NCBI GenBank assembly: GCA_019359765.1
Contig: JAHHGU010000004.1
Span: forward strand, 1-64,000
DNA: 64,000 nucleotides
Origin: Aphanothece sp. CMT-3BRIN-NPC111
GTDB taxonomy: Bacteria > Cyanobacteriota > Cyanobacteriia > Cyanobacteriales > JAHHGU01
Direction: 5' to 3'
Shown: positions 37,508-47,785 of the stretch, piece by piece
Position numbering within the stretch: the first letter of the stretch is position 1
How the letters are laid out: the number at the start of each line of letters is the position of its first letter
Program-made: the position numbers and the translations under genes
The notes under the pieces: model-generated
What the model saw: the letters and a program-made list of their open reading frames with translations, nothing else
The model's database searches: none
What the model was told of the DNA's origin: nothing

Positions 37508-38314
37508 ATGACTAATCACCAACTAACTATTGGCTGGCTATATCCCAACCTGATGAGTACTTATGGCGATCGCGGCAATGTCATCTGCTTGCGGCAACGC
37601 GCTCAATGGCGGGGATACGAGGTGCAAGTAATGCCCCTCGATCAGCAGGCATCAGTAGCTGACATACACAAAGTTGATGTATTGGTTGGGGGTGGCGCAC
37701 AAGATAGGCAGCAAGAAATTGTCATGCGCGATTTGCGGGGAGCAAAGGCAGAAGCGTTGCGCGAGAAAATTGAAGCTGGGATGCCTGGAGTCTTTACCTG
37801 CGGCTCACCTCAGCTATTAGGGCACTACTATGAACCAGCCCTAGGTCAGCGAATTGAGGGACTGGGTTTGCTGGATATGGTGAGCAAGCATCCCGGTTTC
37901 GATGCCCGTCGCTGTATTGGCAATGTCGTTTTTGAGGTCAGTGCATCCCGATTAGCAGGAGATCTGGAAAAGATGCTGAACAGCCCGCCAGTGGTGATTG
38001 GTTTTGAAAATCATGGCGGTAGGACTTATTTAGGAAACGTGGAACCCCTAGGGCGCGTGTTGAAAGGATATGGGAACAATGGGGAGGATGGGACAGAAGG
38101 GGCATTTTATCGAAATGCGATCGCTACTTATTCTCACGGTCCCCTTTTACCCAAAAATCCATTTCTCGCCGATTGGCTAATTCAGACAGCACTAACAGAA
38201 AAGTATAAGATGCCGATATCGCTTAAACCGCTGGATGATGCTCTGGCAACACAAGCACGAGAAGCCATGTTCAAGCGGTTAAATGTCAGCTTCCCAGTTG
38301 CTGCCCAGCGTTAA
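37508..38314 (+). CDS. gatD: Lipid II isoglutaminyl synthase, glutamine amidotransferase subunit GatD
   Basis: CobB/CobQ-like glutaminase that feeds ammonia to MurT. The catalytic Cys is in GVFTCGSPQLLGHYYE (about residue 98; the oxyanion-side motif is CGSPQ instead of the common CGGYQ), and the His in YSHGPLLPKNP. The N-terminal IGWLYPNLMSTYGDRGN and FENHGGRTYLG are typical of the GatD group. At 268 residues it is full length. ATG at 37508, 57 bases after the kinase. Together with murT it forms the amidating complex. Confidence 0.85.
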   Translation: MTNHQLTIGWLYPNLMSTYGDRGNVICLRQRAQWRGYEVQVMPLDQQASVADIHKVDVLVGGGAQDRQQEIVMRDLRGAKAEALREKIEAGMPGVFTCGSPQLLGHYYEPALGQRIEGLGLLDMVSKHPGFDARRCIGNVVFEVSASRLAGDLEKMLNSPPVVIGFENHGGRTYLGNVEPLGRVLKGYGNNGEDGTEGAFYRNAIATYSHGPLLPKNPFLADWLIQTALTEKYKMPISLKPLDDALATQAREAMFKRLNVSFPVAAQR

Positions 38315-38848
38315 TAGTTTTGAGTTTTAAGTTTTGAGTTTTGAGTTAAATCCCCATATATAAATTTAGGGGATTTTAAATGTCAGTCTTGGCGGAGAGG
38401 CTTAATAAGCCTCTTCTAAGTTGATGGAAACTTAAATTGTTTTGACGAATATCCACCTATCGAATATACAGTTCAATTCCTGCTAAATATTAAGGCTTCG
38501 GCTCTCTGGCGAGTTATTTGTGGAGTATTATTTCCTATTGAAAATCGAGTTAAGAAGACAGAAGGGATAATAGAATATTTCCGCTCCAGAGTAGATAAAG
38601 TGGTTTGATTAGTGCGCTAAACTATGCTTCAAGAGCGATAATTGGAAAATAAGTTTTCTCAGTAAAGCGTGGGTTAATTTCCTTCCCCTGTGTTGCTCAC
38701 CCTCGAAGGTGAATTGTGGAGTTCGCCAACAATATTTATTGCTACTACTTGCTACCCTAAAGCAGGTTGAAGTATTACTGCAACAATTGGGCAAACAGGC
38801 GGAGGACTTGTTTGCTCAATATTTAACTCAGGGGGAACCTCGTTAGTG
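38315..38848. other. Gene-free region with a short tandem repeat and hairpins
   Basis: Directly after gatD lies a run of GTTTTGAGTTTTAAG-type units (38318-38348). Two hairpins follow: AAATCCCC/GGGGATTT (38348-38376) and GAGGCTT/AAGCCTC (38397-38413). From about 38737 a plus-strand frame with the tail QVEVLLQQLGKQAEDLF ends at a TAG one base into the alternative kinase start; it lacks a start codon and looks like a decayed upstream gene. Confidence 0.45.
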
Positions 38849-41800
38849 ATGTCGAATCAAGAAACCGGCACAGACAGAATTTTTGTTGCAGGTGGCGAAA
38901 TGGGGAATTTGATGCGATCGCTCGATTGGTCGCAGACTCCTTTAGGAGACGTGACCTACTGGCCCCAAAGTTTGCGAAGCGCTGTCAGCATTTTGCTGCC
39001 TTCAAAAGCTCAGATTTGCCTGTTCTGGGGTTCTGAATTGATCATGCTCTACAACGATGCCTATTGTCCTGCCCTGGCATCGAAGCATCCTTGGGCACTG
39101 GGTCGCCCTGCTAGTGAGGTGTGGAGCGAAGTTTGGGACGTGCTCAAACCCTTGCTAGAGGGAGTTGTCACCACTGGAGAAGCATTCTGGGCACGAGATC
39201 ATTTGTTCTTTCTCAATCGCTACGGGTACATTGAGGAAACTTACTTTGATGTCTCGTATGACCCCGTGCGGGACGAGAGCGGGGAAGTCGGCGGCATTTT
39301 TTGCATCGTCAGCGAGACAACCGGGCGAGTTCTGGGCGATCGCCGCTTACAAACCTTAGGTTTACTAGCAAGCGAAACATCTCAAGCCAAGACGGTTGAA
39401 GCTGCCTGTAAAACTGCAATTCAGGCTTTAGTAACTAATGCTTACGATATTCCGTTTGCTCTGCTCTATCGAGTGGAGGCAGATGGCAAGCAAGCGACTC
39501 TGATGGAAACGGCCCCATTCGAGGCGAAAACCTCAGCAACGCCCACGATTGTAGACCTAACTCAAGCCAATGACAACTGGGGCTTGGGACAGATTCATCA
39601 GACTGGGCAAGCCGTGATTGTTGATGTAGAAACTCGATTTGGGGCGTTACCAAGGGGAGCTTGGGACAAACCCCCTGCTGCTGCCTGGGTTGTGCCCCTG
39701 ACTCAATCCGGACAACCTCAGATTGTTGGGTTTTTGGTGCTAGGAATCAATCCCCATCGAGCCTTTGAGAATGAGTACCGAGGATTTTTTGATTTGGTGG
39801 CAGGCAATGTCACGAATGCGATCGCTAATGCCCGTGCGTTTGAAGAAGAACGCCAGCGAGTGGAAGCACTGGCAGAACTCGATCGTGCCAAAACCTCATT
39901 CTTTAGTAACATCAGCCACGAATTCCGCACTCCCCTAACGCTGATGCTGTCGCCACTAGAGCAGACGCTAGCTGAACTCGATGAAAGCATTCCGACAAAA
40001 GTGCGATCGCAACTCGAAATGGTGCAGCGCAACGGGAAGCGCTTGCTCAAGCTCGTCAATACGCTGCTCGATTTTTCGCGCATTGAAGCCGGACGCGCTC
40101 AGGCAAACTACGAGCCAACCGATTTAGCCACCTATACAGCTGAATTAGCAAGTCTATTTCGTTCTACCGTTGAGCAAGCGGGACTGCAACTCACAGTTGA
40201 TTGTCCTCCCTTGCCAGAACCGATTTATGTAGATCGGGATATGTGGGAGAAGATTGTCTTGAATCTGCTCTCGAATGCCTTTAAATTCACGTTTACCGGA
40301 GAGATTGCGGTGGCTCTGCGTCCGGTTGGCGACCAGGTGGAACTGGTTGTGCGCGACACGGGTACAGGTATCCCAGCAGCCGAGCTTCCCAAATTGTTTG
40401 AGCGGTTTCATCGCGTTGAGGGCGCACGCGGACGCACCTTTGAAGGTACAGGAATCGGGCTATCGCTGGTGCAGGAACTCGTGCAGTTGCAGGGTGGAGC
40501 GATCGCCGTTGACAGTACGCTGGGTCAGGGCAGTACCTTCACAGTTCGATTGCCGATGGGAACGGCTCACTTGCCGAGCAATCACATTCACGCCAACCGC
40601 ACAATGGCTTCCAGCGCTTCTGGTGCAACTTCTTATGTTAAGGAAGCATTAGGTTGGCTGCCCGGAGAAAATACCGCGCCCAGAATCCAGACCGAAGAAA
40701 ACGCTCAACACTCAACCTCTAATGCTTTATTCCCGGCTGCTGCCGCCCGCATTCTGCTGGTCGATGACAACGCCGATATGCGCGACTATCTGCACCGCCT
40801 CCTCAGCCAGTTTTATCAGGTGGAAATGGCGAAAGATGGCGAAACTGCCCTAGCTGCCGTATATAACCGTGCGCCTGACCTGATCCTCAGCGATGTGATG
40901 ATGCCAGGAATGGATGGCTTTGAGTTACTCAGGCGGTTGCGAGCTGATTCCAAAACTCGCGAACTTCCATTTTTGCTGCTGTCTGCTCGCGCCGGAGAAG
41001 AATCGGCAATCGAAGGACTGGAAGCTGGAGCCGATGATTATCTGGTGAAGCCCTTTAGCACCCGCGAATTGCTTGCCCGCGTTGCTGCCAATTTAGAACT
41101 TGGGCGATCGCGCCAAGCAGCTAGTCAGCAGCGCTTTCGCTTCCTGGCTGAATCTATTCCCCAAATGGTTTGGACGGCTGATGCCAGCGGTTGGGTCGAT
41201 TATTACAGCCCCGGCTGGTTTGACTACACCGGATTGACGTTGGAGCAAACCCAGGGGAGCGGTTGGCAAAACACACTCCATCCAGACGATCGGCTCCGGA
41301 TTATTGAAGCGTGGACTCAAGCCATTGAAATGGGCACGAACTACGATATAGAACATCGTTTGAGAAGGGCAGATGGAATTTATCGTTGGCATCTCACCCG
41401 CGCCCTACCCATGCGCGACGAAAACGGTCAAGTCGTTCGCTGGTTTGGTACCTGCACGGATATTACCGATCGCAAACAAGCAGAAGAAGCCTTGCGCGCC
41501 TCTGAGGCGCGCTATCGAATGCTGTTTGAGTCCATTGACGAAGGCTTTTGCGTCATCGAAATGCTGTTTGATGAAAATGACACGCCGATCGATTACCGCT
41601 TTTTGGAAACCAATCCGGTATTCGGGAAACAAACGGGACTCGAACAGGCAGTGGGCAAAACGGCGCGTCAGCTCATTCCAAATCTTGAAGAGTACTGGTA
41701 TGAGATTTACGGCCAAGTCGCGCTAACAGGTGAATCCATTCGCTTCGAGAATGGTTCCGAAGTGATGAACCGTTGGTTCGATGTTTATGCGTTCCGCATT

Positions 41801-43054
41801 GGGCAGGCGGAGAGCCGAAAAGTTGCCCTACTGTTCAAGGACATTAGCAAGCGCAAGCGCACTGAAGCCGAACGAGAACAACTCCTGCAAGGAGAACAAG
41901 CCGCACGTTCAGCCGCCGAAACTGCAAACCGCATTAAAGATGAGTTTCTAGCAGTACTATCTCACGAGTTGCGATCGCCCCTCAACCCGATCTTGGGCTG
42001 GTCAAAGCTACTCCAAGACCGCAAGCTGGATGAAGTGCGAACAGCTTATGCCCTAGAGACGATCGAGCGCAACGCCAAACTACAAGTGCAGCTAATTGAT
42101 GATTTACTTGATGTCTCTCGAATTCTTCAAGGCAAACTCAGCCTAAATGTCGCTGCCGTCAATCTGGCGACAACTATTACCTCTGCATTGGAAACAGTGC
42201 GGTTAGCAGCATCTGCAAAGTCGATTCAAATCCAGATGGTACTGGAACCAGAGGTTGGGCAAATTTTAGGTGATTCCGGTCGGTTACAGCAAGTCATCTG
42301 GAACCTGTTATCCAACGCCGTCAAGTTTACCCCGCCAGGAGGAAGAGTCGAAGTTCGTTTAGAGCAGGTTGAGGGTGAGGCTCAAATTACTGTCAGCGAC
42401 ACGGGTAAAGGGATTACCTCCAACTTTCTGCCCCATGTCTTTGAGTACTTCCGGCAAGCTGATAGTGCCATCACTCGACAATTTGGTGGATTAGGATTGG
42501 GCTTAGCGATCGTCCGTCAAATCGTTGAATTACATGGTGGCACGGTTCGTGCAGATAGCCCTGGTGAAGGGCAAGGAGCCACCTTTATGGTGAAATTCCC
42601 GCTGATGCCGCAGCAAGCAGCCATGCCTCAAGCGGTTGACGAGTCAAAACCGCTCTCCGGATTGCAGGGCATCAAGGTGCTAGTGGTAGACGACACCACG
42701 GATATGCGGGAGTATATCGCCTTTGCCTTAGAACAGGAAGGGGCAGATGTCGTTGCCGTATCTTCAGCAACGGAAGCTCTTACGGCGTTAGCTCAGTTTC
42801 AGCCAGCGGTATTGGTAAGTGACATCGGGATGCCTGACATGGATGGGTATATGCTCATGCGGCAAGTAAGACAGCTACCGTTAGAGCAGGGCGGTCAAGT
42901 TCCGGCGATCGCGCTCACTGCTTATGTTGGGGAACTCAATCAACAACAGGCGATCGCGGCAGGTTTTCAGCAGCACCTTTCCAAACCAATCGAGCCATCT
43001 GTATTGATTGCAGCCGTTGTCGATCTCATTAGGCCTCTCCAACAAAGAAAGTAG
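38849..43054 (+). CDS. Double hybrid sensor histidine kinase
   Basis: A soluble 1401-residue kinase with two complete phosphorelay modules. Order: N-terminal PAS-like (about 10-160), GAF (about 170-335), HisKA with FFSNISHEFRTPL (about 352), HATPase, receiver (ILLVDDNADMRDYL, about 635; DVMMPGMDG), PAS (about 765), PAS (about 888), a second HisKA (DEFLAVLSHELRSPL, about 1031), HATPase, and a final receiver (VLVVDDTTDMRE, about 1275; DIGMPDMDG; LSKPIEP). No membrane segments. ATG 38849 is preferred over GTG 38846. The C-terminal module closely resembles that of the kinase at 55259. Confidence 0.92.
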   Translation: MSNQETGTDRIFVAGGEMGNLMRSLDWSQTPLGDVTYWPQSLRSAVSILLPSKAQICLFWGSELIMLYNDAYCPALASKHPWALGRPASEVWSEVWDVLKPLLEGVVTTGEAFWARDHLFFLNRYGYIEETYFDVSYDPVRDESGEVGGIFCIVSETTGRVLGDRRLQTLGLLASETSQAKTVEAACKTAIQALVTNAYDIPFALLYRVEADGKQATLMETAPFEAKTSATPTIVDLTQANDNWGLGQIHQTGQAVIVDVETRFGALPRGAWDKPPAAAWVVPLTQSGQPQIVGFLVLGINPHRAFENEYRGFFDLVAGNVTNAIANARAFEEERQRVEALAELDRAKTSFFSNISHEFRTPLTLMLSPLEQTLAELDESIPTKVRSQLEMVQRNGKRLLKLVNTLLDFSRIEAGRAQANYEPTDLATYTAELASLFRSTVEQAGLQLTVDCPPLPEPIYVDRDMWEKIVLNLLSNAFKFTFTGEIAVALRPVGDQVELVVRDTGTGIPAAELPKLFERFHRVEGARGRTFEGTGIGLSLVQELVQLQGGAIAVDSTLGQGSTFTVRLPMGTAHLPSNHIHANRTMASSASGATSYVKEALGWLPGENTAPRIQTEENAQHSTSNALFPAAAARILLVDDNADMRDYLHRLLSQFYQVEMAKDGETALAAVYNRAPDLILSDVMMPGMDGFELLRRLRADSKTRELPFLLLSARAGEESAIEGLEAGADDYLVKPFSTRELLARVAANLELGRSRQAASQQRFRFLAESIPQMVWTADASGWVDYYSPGWFDYTGLTLEQTQGSGWQNTLHPDDRLRIIEAWTQAIEMGTNYDIEHRLRRADGIYRWHLTRALPMRDENGQVVRWFGTCTDITDRKQAEEALRASEARYRMLFESIDEGFCVIEMLFDENDTPIDYRFLETNPVFGKQTGLEQAVGKTARQLIPNLEEYWYEIYGQVALTGESIRFENGSEVMNRWFDVYAFRIGQAESRKVALLFKDISKRKRTEAEREQLLQGEQAARSAAETANRIKDEFLAVLSHELRSPLNPILGWSKLLQDRKLDEVRTAYALETIERNAKLQVQLIDDLLDVSRILQGKLSLNVAAVNLATTITSALETVRLAASAKSIQIQMVLEPEVGQILGDSGRLQQVIWNLLSNAVKFTPPGGRVEVRLEQVEGEAQITVSDTGKGITSNFLPHVFEYFRQADSAITRQFGGLGLGLAIVRQIVELHGGTVRADSPGEGQGATFMVKFPLMPQQAAMPQAVDESKPLSGLQGIKVLVVDDTTDMREYIAFALEQEGADVVAVSSATEALTALAQFQPAVLVSDIGMPDMDGYMLMRQVRQLPLEQGGQVPAIALTAYVGELNQQQAIAAGFQQHLSKPIEPSVLIAAVVDLIRPLQQRK

Positions 43055-43074
43055 ATACACGGAATTTCGCGACT

Positions 43075-44652
43075 CTACTTTAACCCAAGGTATTGCTGCC
43101 AAAATATAGTAGATGTCATCTCCTTTGAAGCACTTTTCCATTCTCTACTTACGGATGACCATTCAATACTACTTTCAGCCGCAACTTTAAACCACCTAGT
43201 CAAAAGATTAATACCAGCTAATTGATCTAGCTCATTTTGCTTATCATAGCTTTTACTAAGCTTTAAAATGTTTAAATGCAAGACTTCTGGCTCAGAGCTT
43301 TTAATAAAATCTGGCCCTTTTATATAATCTTCAAAAGATTTTATAACCATTTCTACATGATTATAATCAAATTTTGATAAAGATTGAAGTATTACTTTTG
43401 TAAAATGCTGAACTGTATCCATATATTCTATCGAATAATGGATAGCATAAGTAATTAAATCATTACGAATATAATAATAAGTTTCCCAATTCAATTTTTT
43501 TGCAGAAGCTGGTTGATGCCAGACAGCTAGCGATGGAAAAGCTACTATTTTGTTACCCAAATCTTTAATTCTTAAACAAAACTCTATATCATCTACCTTG
43601 ATAAATAAAGGCAGTGGTAATTTAATTTCTTTAACAACTTCTTTAGAAAAAGAGAAAAACCAGAATCCCCCATAATCTATATCTTCTTCCACCAGTAACC
43701 TGTTGAGAGAACTGGAACTTCGTAAATCAATATTATGATTTGTGGCAGTTAATGACCCAGGTGCAAATCCTCTAGTTTTAGAATCTTCGTTGTACGTTGC
43801 TCCTGCTTCATACAACATATGCTTTTTCTCTAAATTTAGCAGTCCGCCAGCTACGGCAAAATCAGTCTTGGCGTACTCATGCAAAGAAAACAACCTATAA
43901 ATACATTGACTTTCTAACTCTATATCATCATCCATAAGCAAAAAATGAGAGTAGGTGTTCTCCTCTAAGGCTTCAACTAGCCCTCTAGTAAAACCACCAC
44001 TTCCACCCGCATTTATATTGGGAACCAGTTTCAGCTTTGGATATCTGAAATTAGCTTCGTCTAAAGTTCTACCATTATCAACAACAAATATTTTGAAGTC
44101 CTTAGTTTCTAGTAATTCATCTTGAAAAATCGTAGTTAAGGTATTTTTTATATAATCCTCTTTTTTGAAGGTGCAAATGACAATCCCCAATGATACGTCT
44201 CTAGTTTTATTTTCATCAGTTGCTATCCACGCCTCTTTAAAGGCACCCTGTTCGCTAGAACAGGTTATTTCAAAATATATTCTGCCAGCGTTTTCATTTT
44301 GAAGGAGATTTATTGGTAAAACTTTGACGGGTTCTGAGAATTGACATTTCTCAAAGTTTTCTTGAGAAATAATCTCTTTGTTGTTTTCCCCGTTAACTTC
44401 TCGGTAAACAGTAACTTTAAAATCGCCTTCAAGCTTCAGTAAATAGTAGATAGAGCTAAGAGTCGTATATTGAGTATAAAATTTTTCGTAAAATGAATTA
44501 AAGTAAGAATTTGAGGATATAATCCCCCCCTGACGTAACACAACTCTTTTGTCATCTTCCTGGTAGTTTATAGATGCAGCTTCATTACACTTTATGTATA
44601 AATCAGAAGTGTCGGCTGATTTAGGAAGGTTTATTCCACCTACTATATGCAT
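43075..44652 (-). CDS. Family 2 glycosyltransferase, GlfT2-like
   Basis: An N-terminal beta-sandwich-like domain (about 1-155) precedes a GT-A catalytic domain: SLGIVICTFKKEDYIKNTL, VDNG, NAGGSGGFTRG, the metal-binding LLMDDDIELE, and a distal WHQP. The layout recalls galactofuranosyltransferase GlfT2 and related cell-surface polymer enzymes. The gene is strikingly AT-rich compared with both neighbours and its codon use differs, suggesting recent transfer. Start ATG. Acceptor and sugar unknown. Confidence 0.82.
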   Translation of the reverse strand: MHIVGGINLPKSADTSDLYIKCNEAASINYQEDDKRVVLRQGGIISSNSYFNSFYEKFYTQYTTLSSIYYLLKLEGDFKVTVYREVNGENNKEIISQENFEKCQFSEPVKVLPINLLQNENAGRIYFEITCSSEQGAFKEAWIATDENKTRDVSLGIVICTFKKEDYIKNTLTTIFQDELLETKDFKIFVVDNGRTLDEANFRYPKLKLVPNINAGGSGGFTRGLVEALEENTYSHFLLMDDDIELESQCIYRLFSLHEYAKTDFAVAGGLLNLEKKHMLYEAGATYNEDSKTRGFAPGSLTATNHNIDLRSSSSLNRLLVEEDIDYGGFWFFSFSKEVVKEIKLPLPLFIKVDDIEFCLRIKDLGNKIVAFPSLAVWHQPASAKKLNWETYYYIRNDLITYAIHYSIEYMDTVQHFTKVILQSLSKFDYNHVEMVIKSFEDYIKGPDFIKSSEPEVLHLNILKLSKSYDKQNELDQLAGINLLTRWFKVAAESSIEWSSVSREWKSASKEMTSTIFWQQYLGLK

Positions 44653-44773
44653 CTAATCTCTACCTATTTCCTTAGTAAACTGACTTCTGTTATTGACTGA
44701 TATTAAACAGTCTTCCCTTAAAAATGTATCTGTAGATACCTTCTACTTCTTCCTCCGTGAGGCATAATTGTTA

Positions 44774-46216
44774 TCAGATCTTTTTTAGTCGTGGATAAAG
44801 AAATTGATATCGCCGCCAAGCCTCTTCTAGGGCTGAATCAACTGATTGGGGAGTTGCAGCAAGCGTTGGTGTGGTTGCCAATTTGAGCGTGTCATTTGTA
44901 TCCGCGTATACACCAATTCCGATACCCGCCAGGAGAGCAGCACCCCGTGCGGAAGCAGCAGCAATTGTAGTTGCATAGAGAGGTATTCTCAATACATCAG
45001 CCAGTAATTGTTTCCAAGGCATTTCTGCCGTTCCACCACCTGCTAAACGCAGTTCTGTGGCTTTAAAACCTGTTGCCTCAAGTGCCTCAAAACCTTGTCG
45101 CAAGGCAAAAGCAACTCCCTCTAAAGCTGCCCGCATCATGTGCGCCTGTGTGTGATGAAGTCCAAGCCCCACCCATGCCCCACGTATATACGGGTCAAGG
45201 TGTGGAGTTCGCTCACCCGTGAGGTAGGGCAAAAATGTCAACCCTTCACATCCTGGGGGAACAGAAAACGCTTTAGTATAGACTTGCTCCCAGCTCAAGC
45301 CGAGGATACCTCGCACCCACTCAAGTGCTAGTCCTGCATTTTGCATTGCTGCAAGGGTGTACCACTGGTTAGGTACGGCAGCTCGATATAGATGGGTACG
45401 ACCATGAGGATCGATAATGGGTTGGGAGCGAGGTGTAATGATTTGAGCACCTGTGCCAATGGTTAGTTGAACTAATCCAGGCTCTAGTAGTCCGTTACCA
45501 AGTGCCGCCGCTGCTGTATCCGCAGCACCAGCGATAACGGGTAAGCCAACTCTTAAGCCAAGGTGCTCTGAAGCAATAGTTGTTAGGTAGCCTGCGATCG
45601 CACTAGAGGGGATAATTTTTGGTAACCAATCGCAACGTAGATTCAGCGCTCTTATTGCTTCCCCTGCCCAGTTATCCGACACAACATCATAAAGCAAAGT
45701 ACCACTAGCATCAGATGGTTCAGTTGCAACTTCTCCAGTCAGCTGTAACCGCAGCCAATCTTTGGGCTGAAGTGCCCAACGCGCTTGGGCGTAGATAGTA
45801 GGCTCGTGTTCTCGTAGCCATAACAAAGTTGGACCCGCCATTCCAGCCGTGATTGGGTTGCCCAAGCGCTCTAGAATAGCGGCATCGAGCGAATGATAAG
45901 CGCTAAGGGTGGCACTAGAACGAGTATCTGCCCAAAGGATAGCAGGACGCAGAGGCTGACCGGACTCCGAAGCTAGGACAACACCATGCATTTGCCCTGA
46001 AAGTGCGATCGCCTCTACCCGATCAGTATGATTTCCCACTGCCTTCCTAACAGCTAAGGCAACAGCTAACCACCAATCCTCTGGCTCAGACTCAGCCCAC
46101 CCAGGGTGGGGTGCATGAACAGGATAGGAGCTTGATGCTTCACCTATTGCGGTTCCGTCTGTCGCTAGGAGCAATGCCTTAGCAGAGCCTGTTCCTAAAT
46201 CTATGCCAAGCAGCAT
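44774..46216 (-). CDS. xylB: Xylulokinase
   Basis: FGGY-family sugar kinase. Phosphorylates D-xylulose to D-xylulose 5-phosphate. The start LLGIDLGTGSAKALL is the ATP phosphate-1 motif; ALSGQMHGVV is typical of xylulokinases; TIGTGAQI (phosphate-2), GLTFLPYLTGERTPHLDP and LAGGGTAEMPWKQLLADVL follow. About 480 residues, normal. ATG 46216 is chosen because GAGGA precedes it by about nine bases; a TTG at 46231 is the alternative. It lies next to dehydrogenases that could make xylulose. Confidence 0.88.
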   Translation of the reverse strand: MLLGIDLGTGSAKALLLATDGTAIGEASSSYPVHAPHPGWAESEPEDWWLAVALAVRKAVGNHTDRVEAIALSGQMHGVVLASESGQPLRPAILWADTRSSATLSAYHSLDAAILERLGNPITAGMAGPTLLWLREHEPTIYAQARWALQPKDWLRLQLTGEVATEPSDASGTLLYDVVSDNWAGEAIRALNLRCDWLPKIIPSSAIAGYLTTIASEHLGLRVGLPVIAGAADTAAAALGNGLLEPGLVQLTIGTGAQIITPRSQPIIDPHGRTHLYRAAVPNQWYTLAAMQNAGLALEWVRGILGLSWEQVYTKAFSVPPGCEGLTFLPYLTGERTPHLDPYIRGAWVGLGLHHTQAHMMRAALEGVAFALRQGFEALEATGFKATELRLAGGGTAEMPWKQLLADVLRIPLYATTIAAASARGAALLAGIGIGVYADTNDTLKLATTPTLAATPQSVDSALEEAWRRYQFLYPRLKKI

Positions 46217-46409
46217 TGGGCTAATCCTCAAATACTTTATCGTTTCTCCTTAAGTTTGCTACAGATGATTGACACGGGGACGCTCCGGACGCGGAGGCCG
46301 TGACTATTCTACATAATCGTGCCGCGCAAGTGCGATCGCGCTTCCACCCCCTATACTGGCGAGCAGAAAGATGACACCATTGGGAGAATAGAAGGATAAA
46401 AGAAATGCT

Positions 46410-47735
46410 ATGGAACCGAATGCGGAAGCGGATTCACTGAAGCGAGTGTTTGGATTGCCTACGCTGGTGATTTACGGAGTTGGTGATATTCTCGGTGCCG
46501 GAATTTATGCAGTGATCGGAAAAATTGCGGGACTTTCCGGCTCTTGGGTTTGGGTTTCTTTCCTCACATCTATGACTGTTGCGGCACTCACAGCTTTAAG
46601 CTATGCCGAACTCGGCAGCCGAATTCCGCAAAGCGGAGGAGTCGCCACTTTCATCCACAGAGCGTTTCGCAAGGATTGGCTCTCAATACTTGTAGGCTGG
46701 TTGATGTTTTGTACCTGCCTCGTTTCGATGGCGACTCTCTCAAAAGCGTTTGCAGGCTATCTAAACGCTTTTGCTCCAGCCATTCCAGCTTGGTTGATTA
46801 TCATCGCTCTCTTTTCTGCTCTTGCATTTGTCAATTTTAGGGGAATGCAGGAGTCCTCAGCCCTAAATATTTTTTGCACGGCTCTCGAAGTTTCGGGTCT
46901 GCTCATCGTCATCCTAGTCTCGACTCTTTTTATAATCGGGGGTGGAGCAGGCACGGGTAATCCTCCTGCAAGTCCCGTACCCAACACGCCAGCAATTGAT
47001 TGGACGGCAATCATGCAGGGAGCGGCACTCGCCTTTTACGCCTTCATTGGCTTTGAGGATATTGTGAATGTTGCGGAGGAAGTGAAAAATCCCGAGCGCA
47101 ATGTTCCGAGAGCCATCCTGTTTTCCCTTGGAATTGCAGGTGTTGTTTATGTTCTCGTCTCCTGGCTTGCCACTAATGTACTAAGTCCGGCGGAGCTTTC
47201 CGCCTCAAGCGCTCCTCTTCTCGATGTCGTTCGGCGATCGCAGCCAAATTTTCCAGCAGTTGTCTTTTCACTCATCGCCCTGTTCGCCGTTCTAAATACT
47301 GCTTTGCTGAATTTTGTCACAGCATCGCGATTGATCTTCGGGATGTCCAGAGAAGGGCTGCTTCCAGCTTGGTTAGGAAAATTACATCCACGGCGAGCAA
47401 CTCCCTATCGAACGCTGCTGATCATTCTGCCGCTAGCCATCTTTCTCGCGCTTTCAGGTACACTTCAATTCCTAGCTGGAACAACCGCAACCTTGATTCT
47501 TGCAATGTTCTGTCTGGTCAACCTTTCACTGCTGGTCATTAAACGCCGAGAACCCCGAGCAGATGGGTTTCACGTTCCTTATCTGATTCCGGCTTTAGCG
47601 CTAATCTCCAACCTCGTTCTCGTTGCCTTCGCCTCTCGAGAAAGTCACATTTTGGCGTTAGTGTTTACAGGTATGGGAATGCTTCTGATTTTGATCCGCA
47701 ATGCCGTGAGCAGTAGATCACGACAACTGCATTAA
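46410..47735 (+). CDS. APC-superfamily amino acid permease
   Basis: Twelve hydrophobic segments in 441 residues. The first carries VIYGVGDILGAGIYAVIGKIAG, the unwound TM1 motif of APC permeases; TM3-TM6 include GWLMFCTCLVSMATLSKA and AFYAFIGFEDIVNVAEEVKNPERN, also typical. Substrate not predictable; amino acids or amines are usual. It runs opposite to its neighbours and may not belong functionally with the sugar genes. GAAGGA lies upstream of the ATG at 46410. Confidence 0.86.
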   Translation: MEPNAEADSLKRVFGLPTLVIYGVGDILGAGIYAVIGKIAGLSGSWVWVSFLTSMTVAALTALSYAELGSRIPQSGGVATFIHRAFRKDWLSILVGWLMFCTCLVSMATLSKAFAGYLNAFAPAIPAWLIIIALFSALAFVNFRGMQESSALNIFCTALEVSGLLIVILVSTLFIIGGGAGTGNPPASPVPNTPAIDWTAIMQGAALAFYAFIGFEDIVNVAEEVKNPERNVPRAILFSLGIAGVVYVLVSWLATNVLSPAELSASSAPLLDVVRRSQPNFPAVVFSLIALFAVLNTALLNFVTASRLIFGMSREGLLPAWLGKLHPRRATPYRTLLIILPLAIFLALSGTLQFLAGTTATLILAMFCLVNLSLLVIKRREPRADGFHVPYLIPALALISNLVLVAFASRESHILALVFTGMGMLLILIRNAVSSRSRQLH

Positions 47736-47785
47736 TAATTTTTGGTACATTCTGGCTGGGTTTTTAAACCTAAACTGCATCGTAA

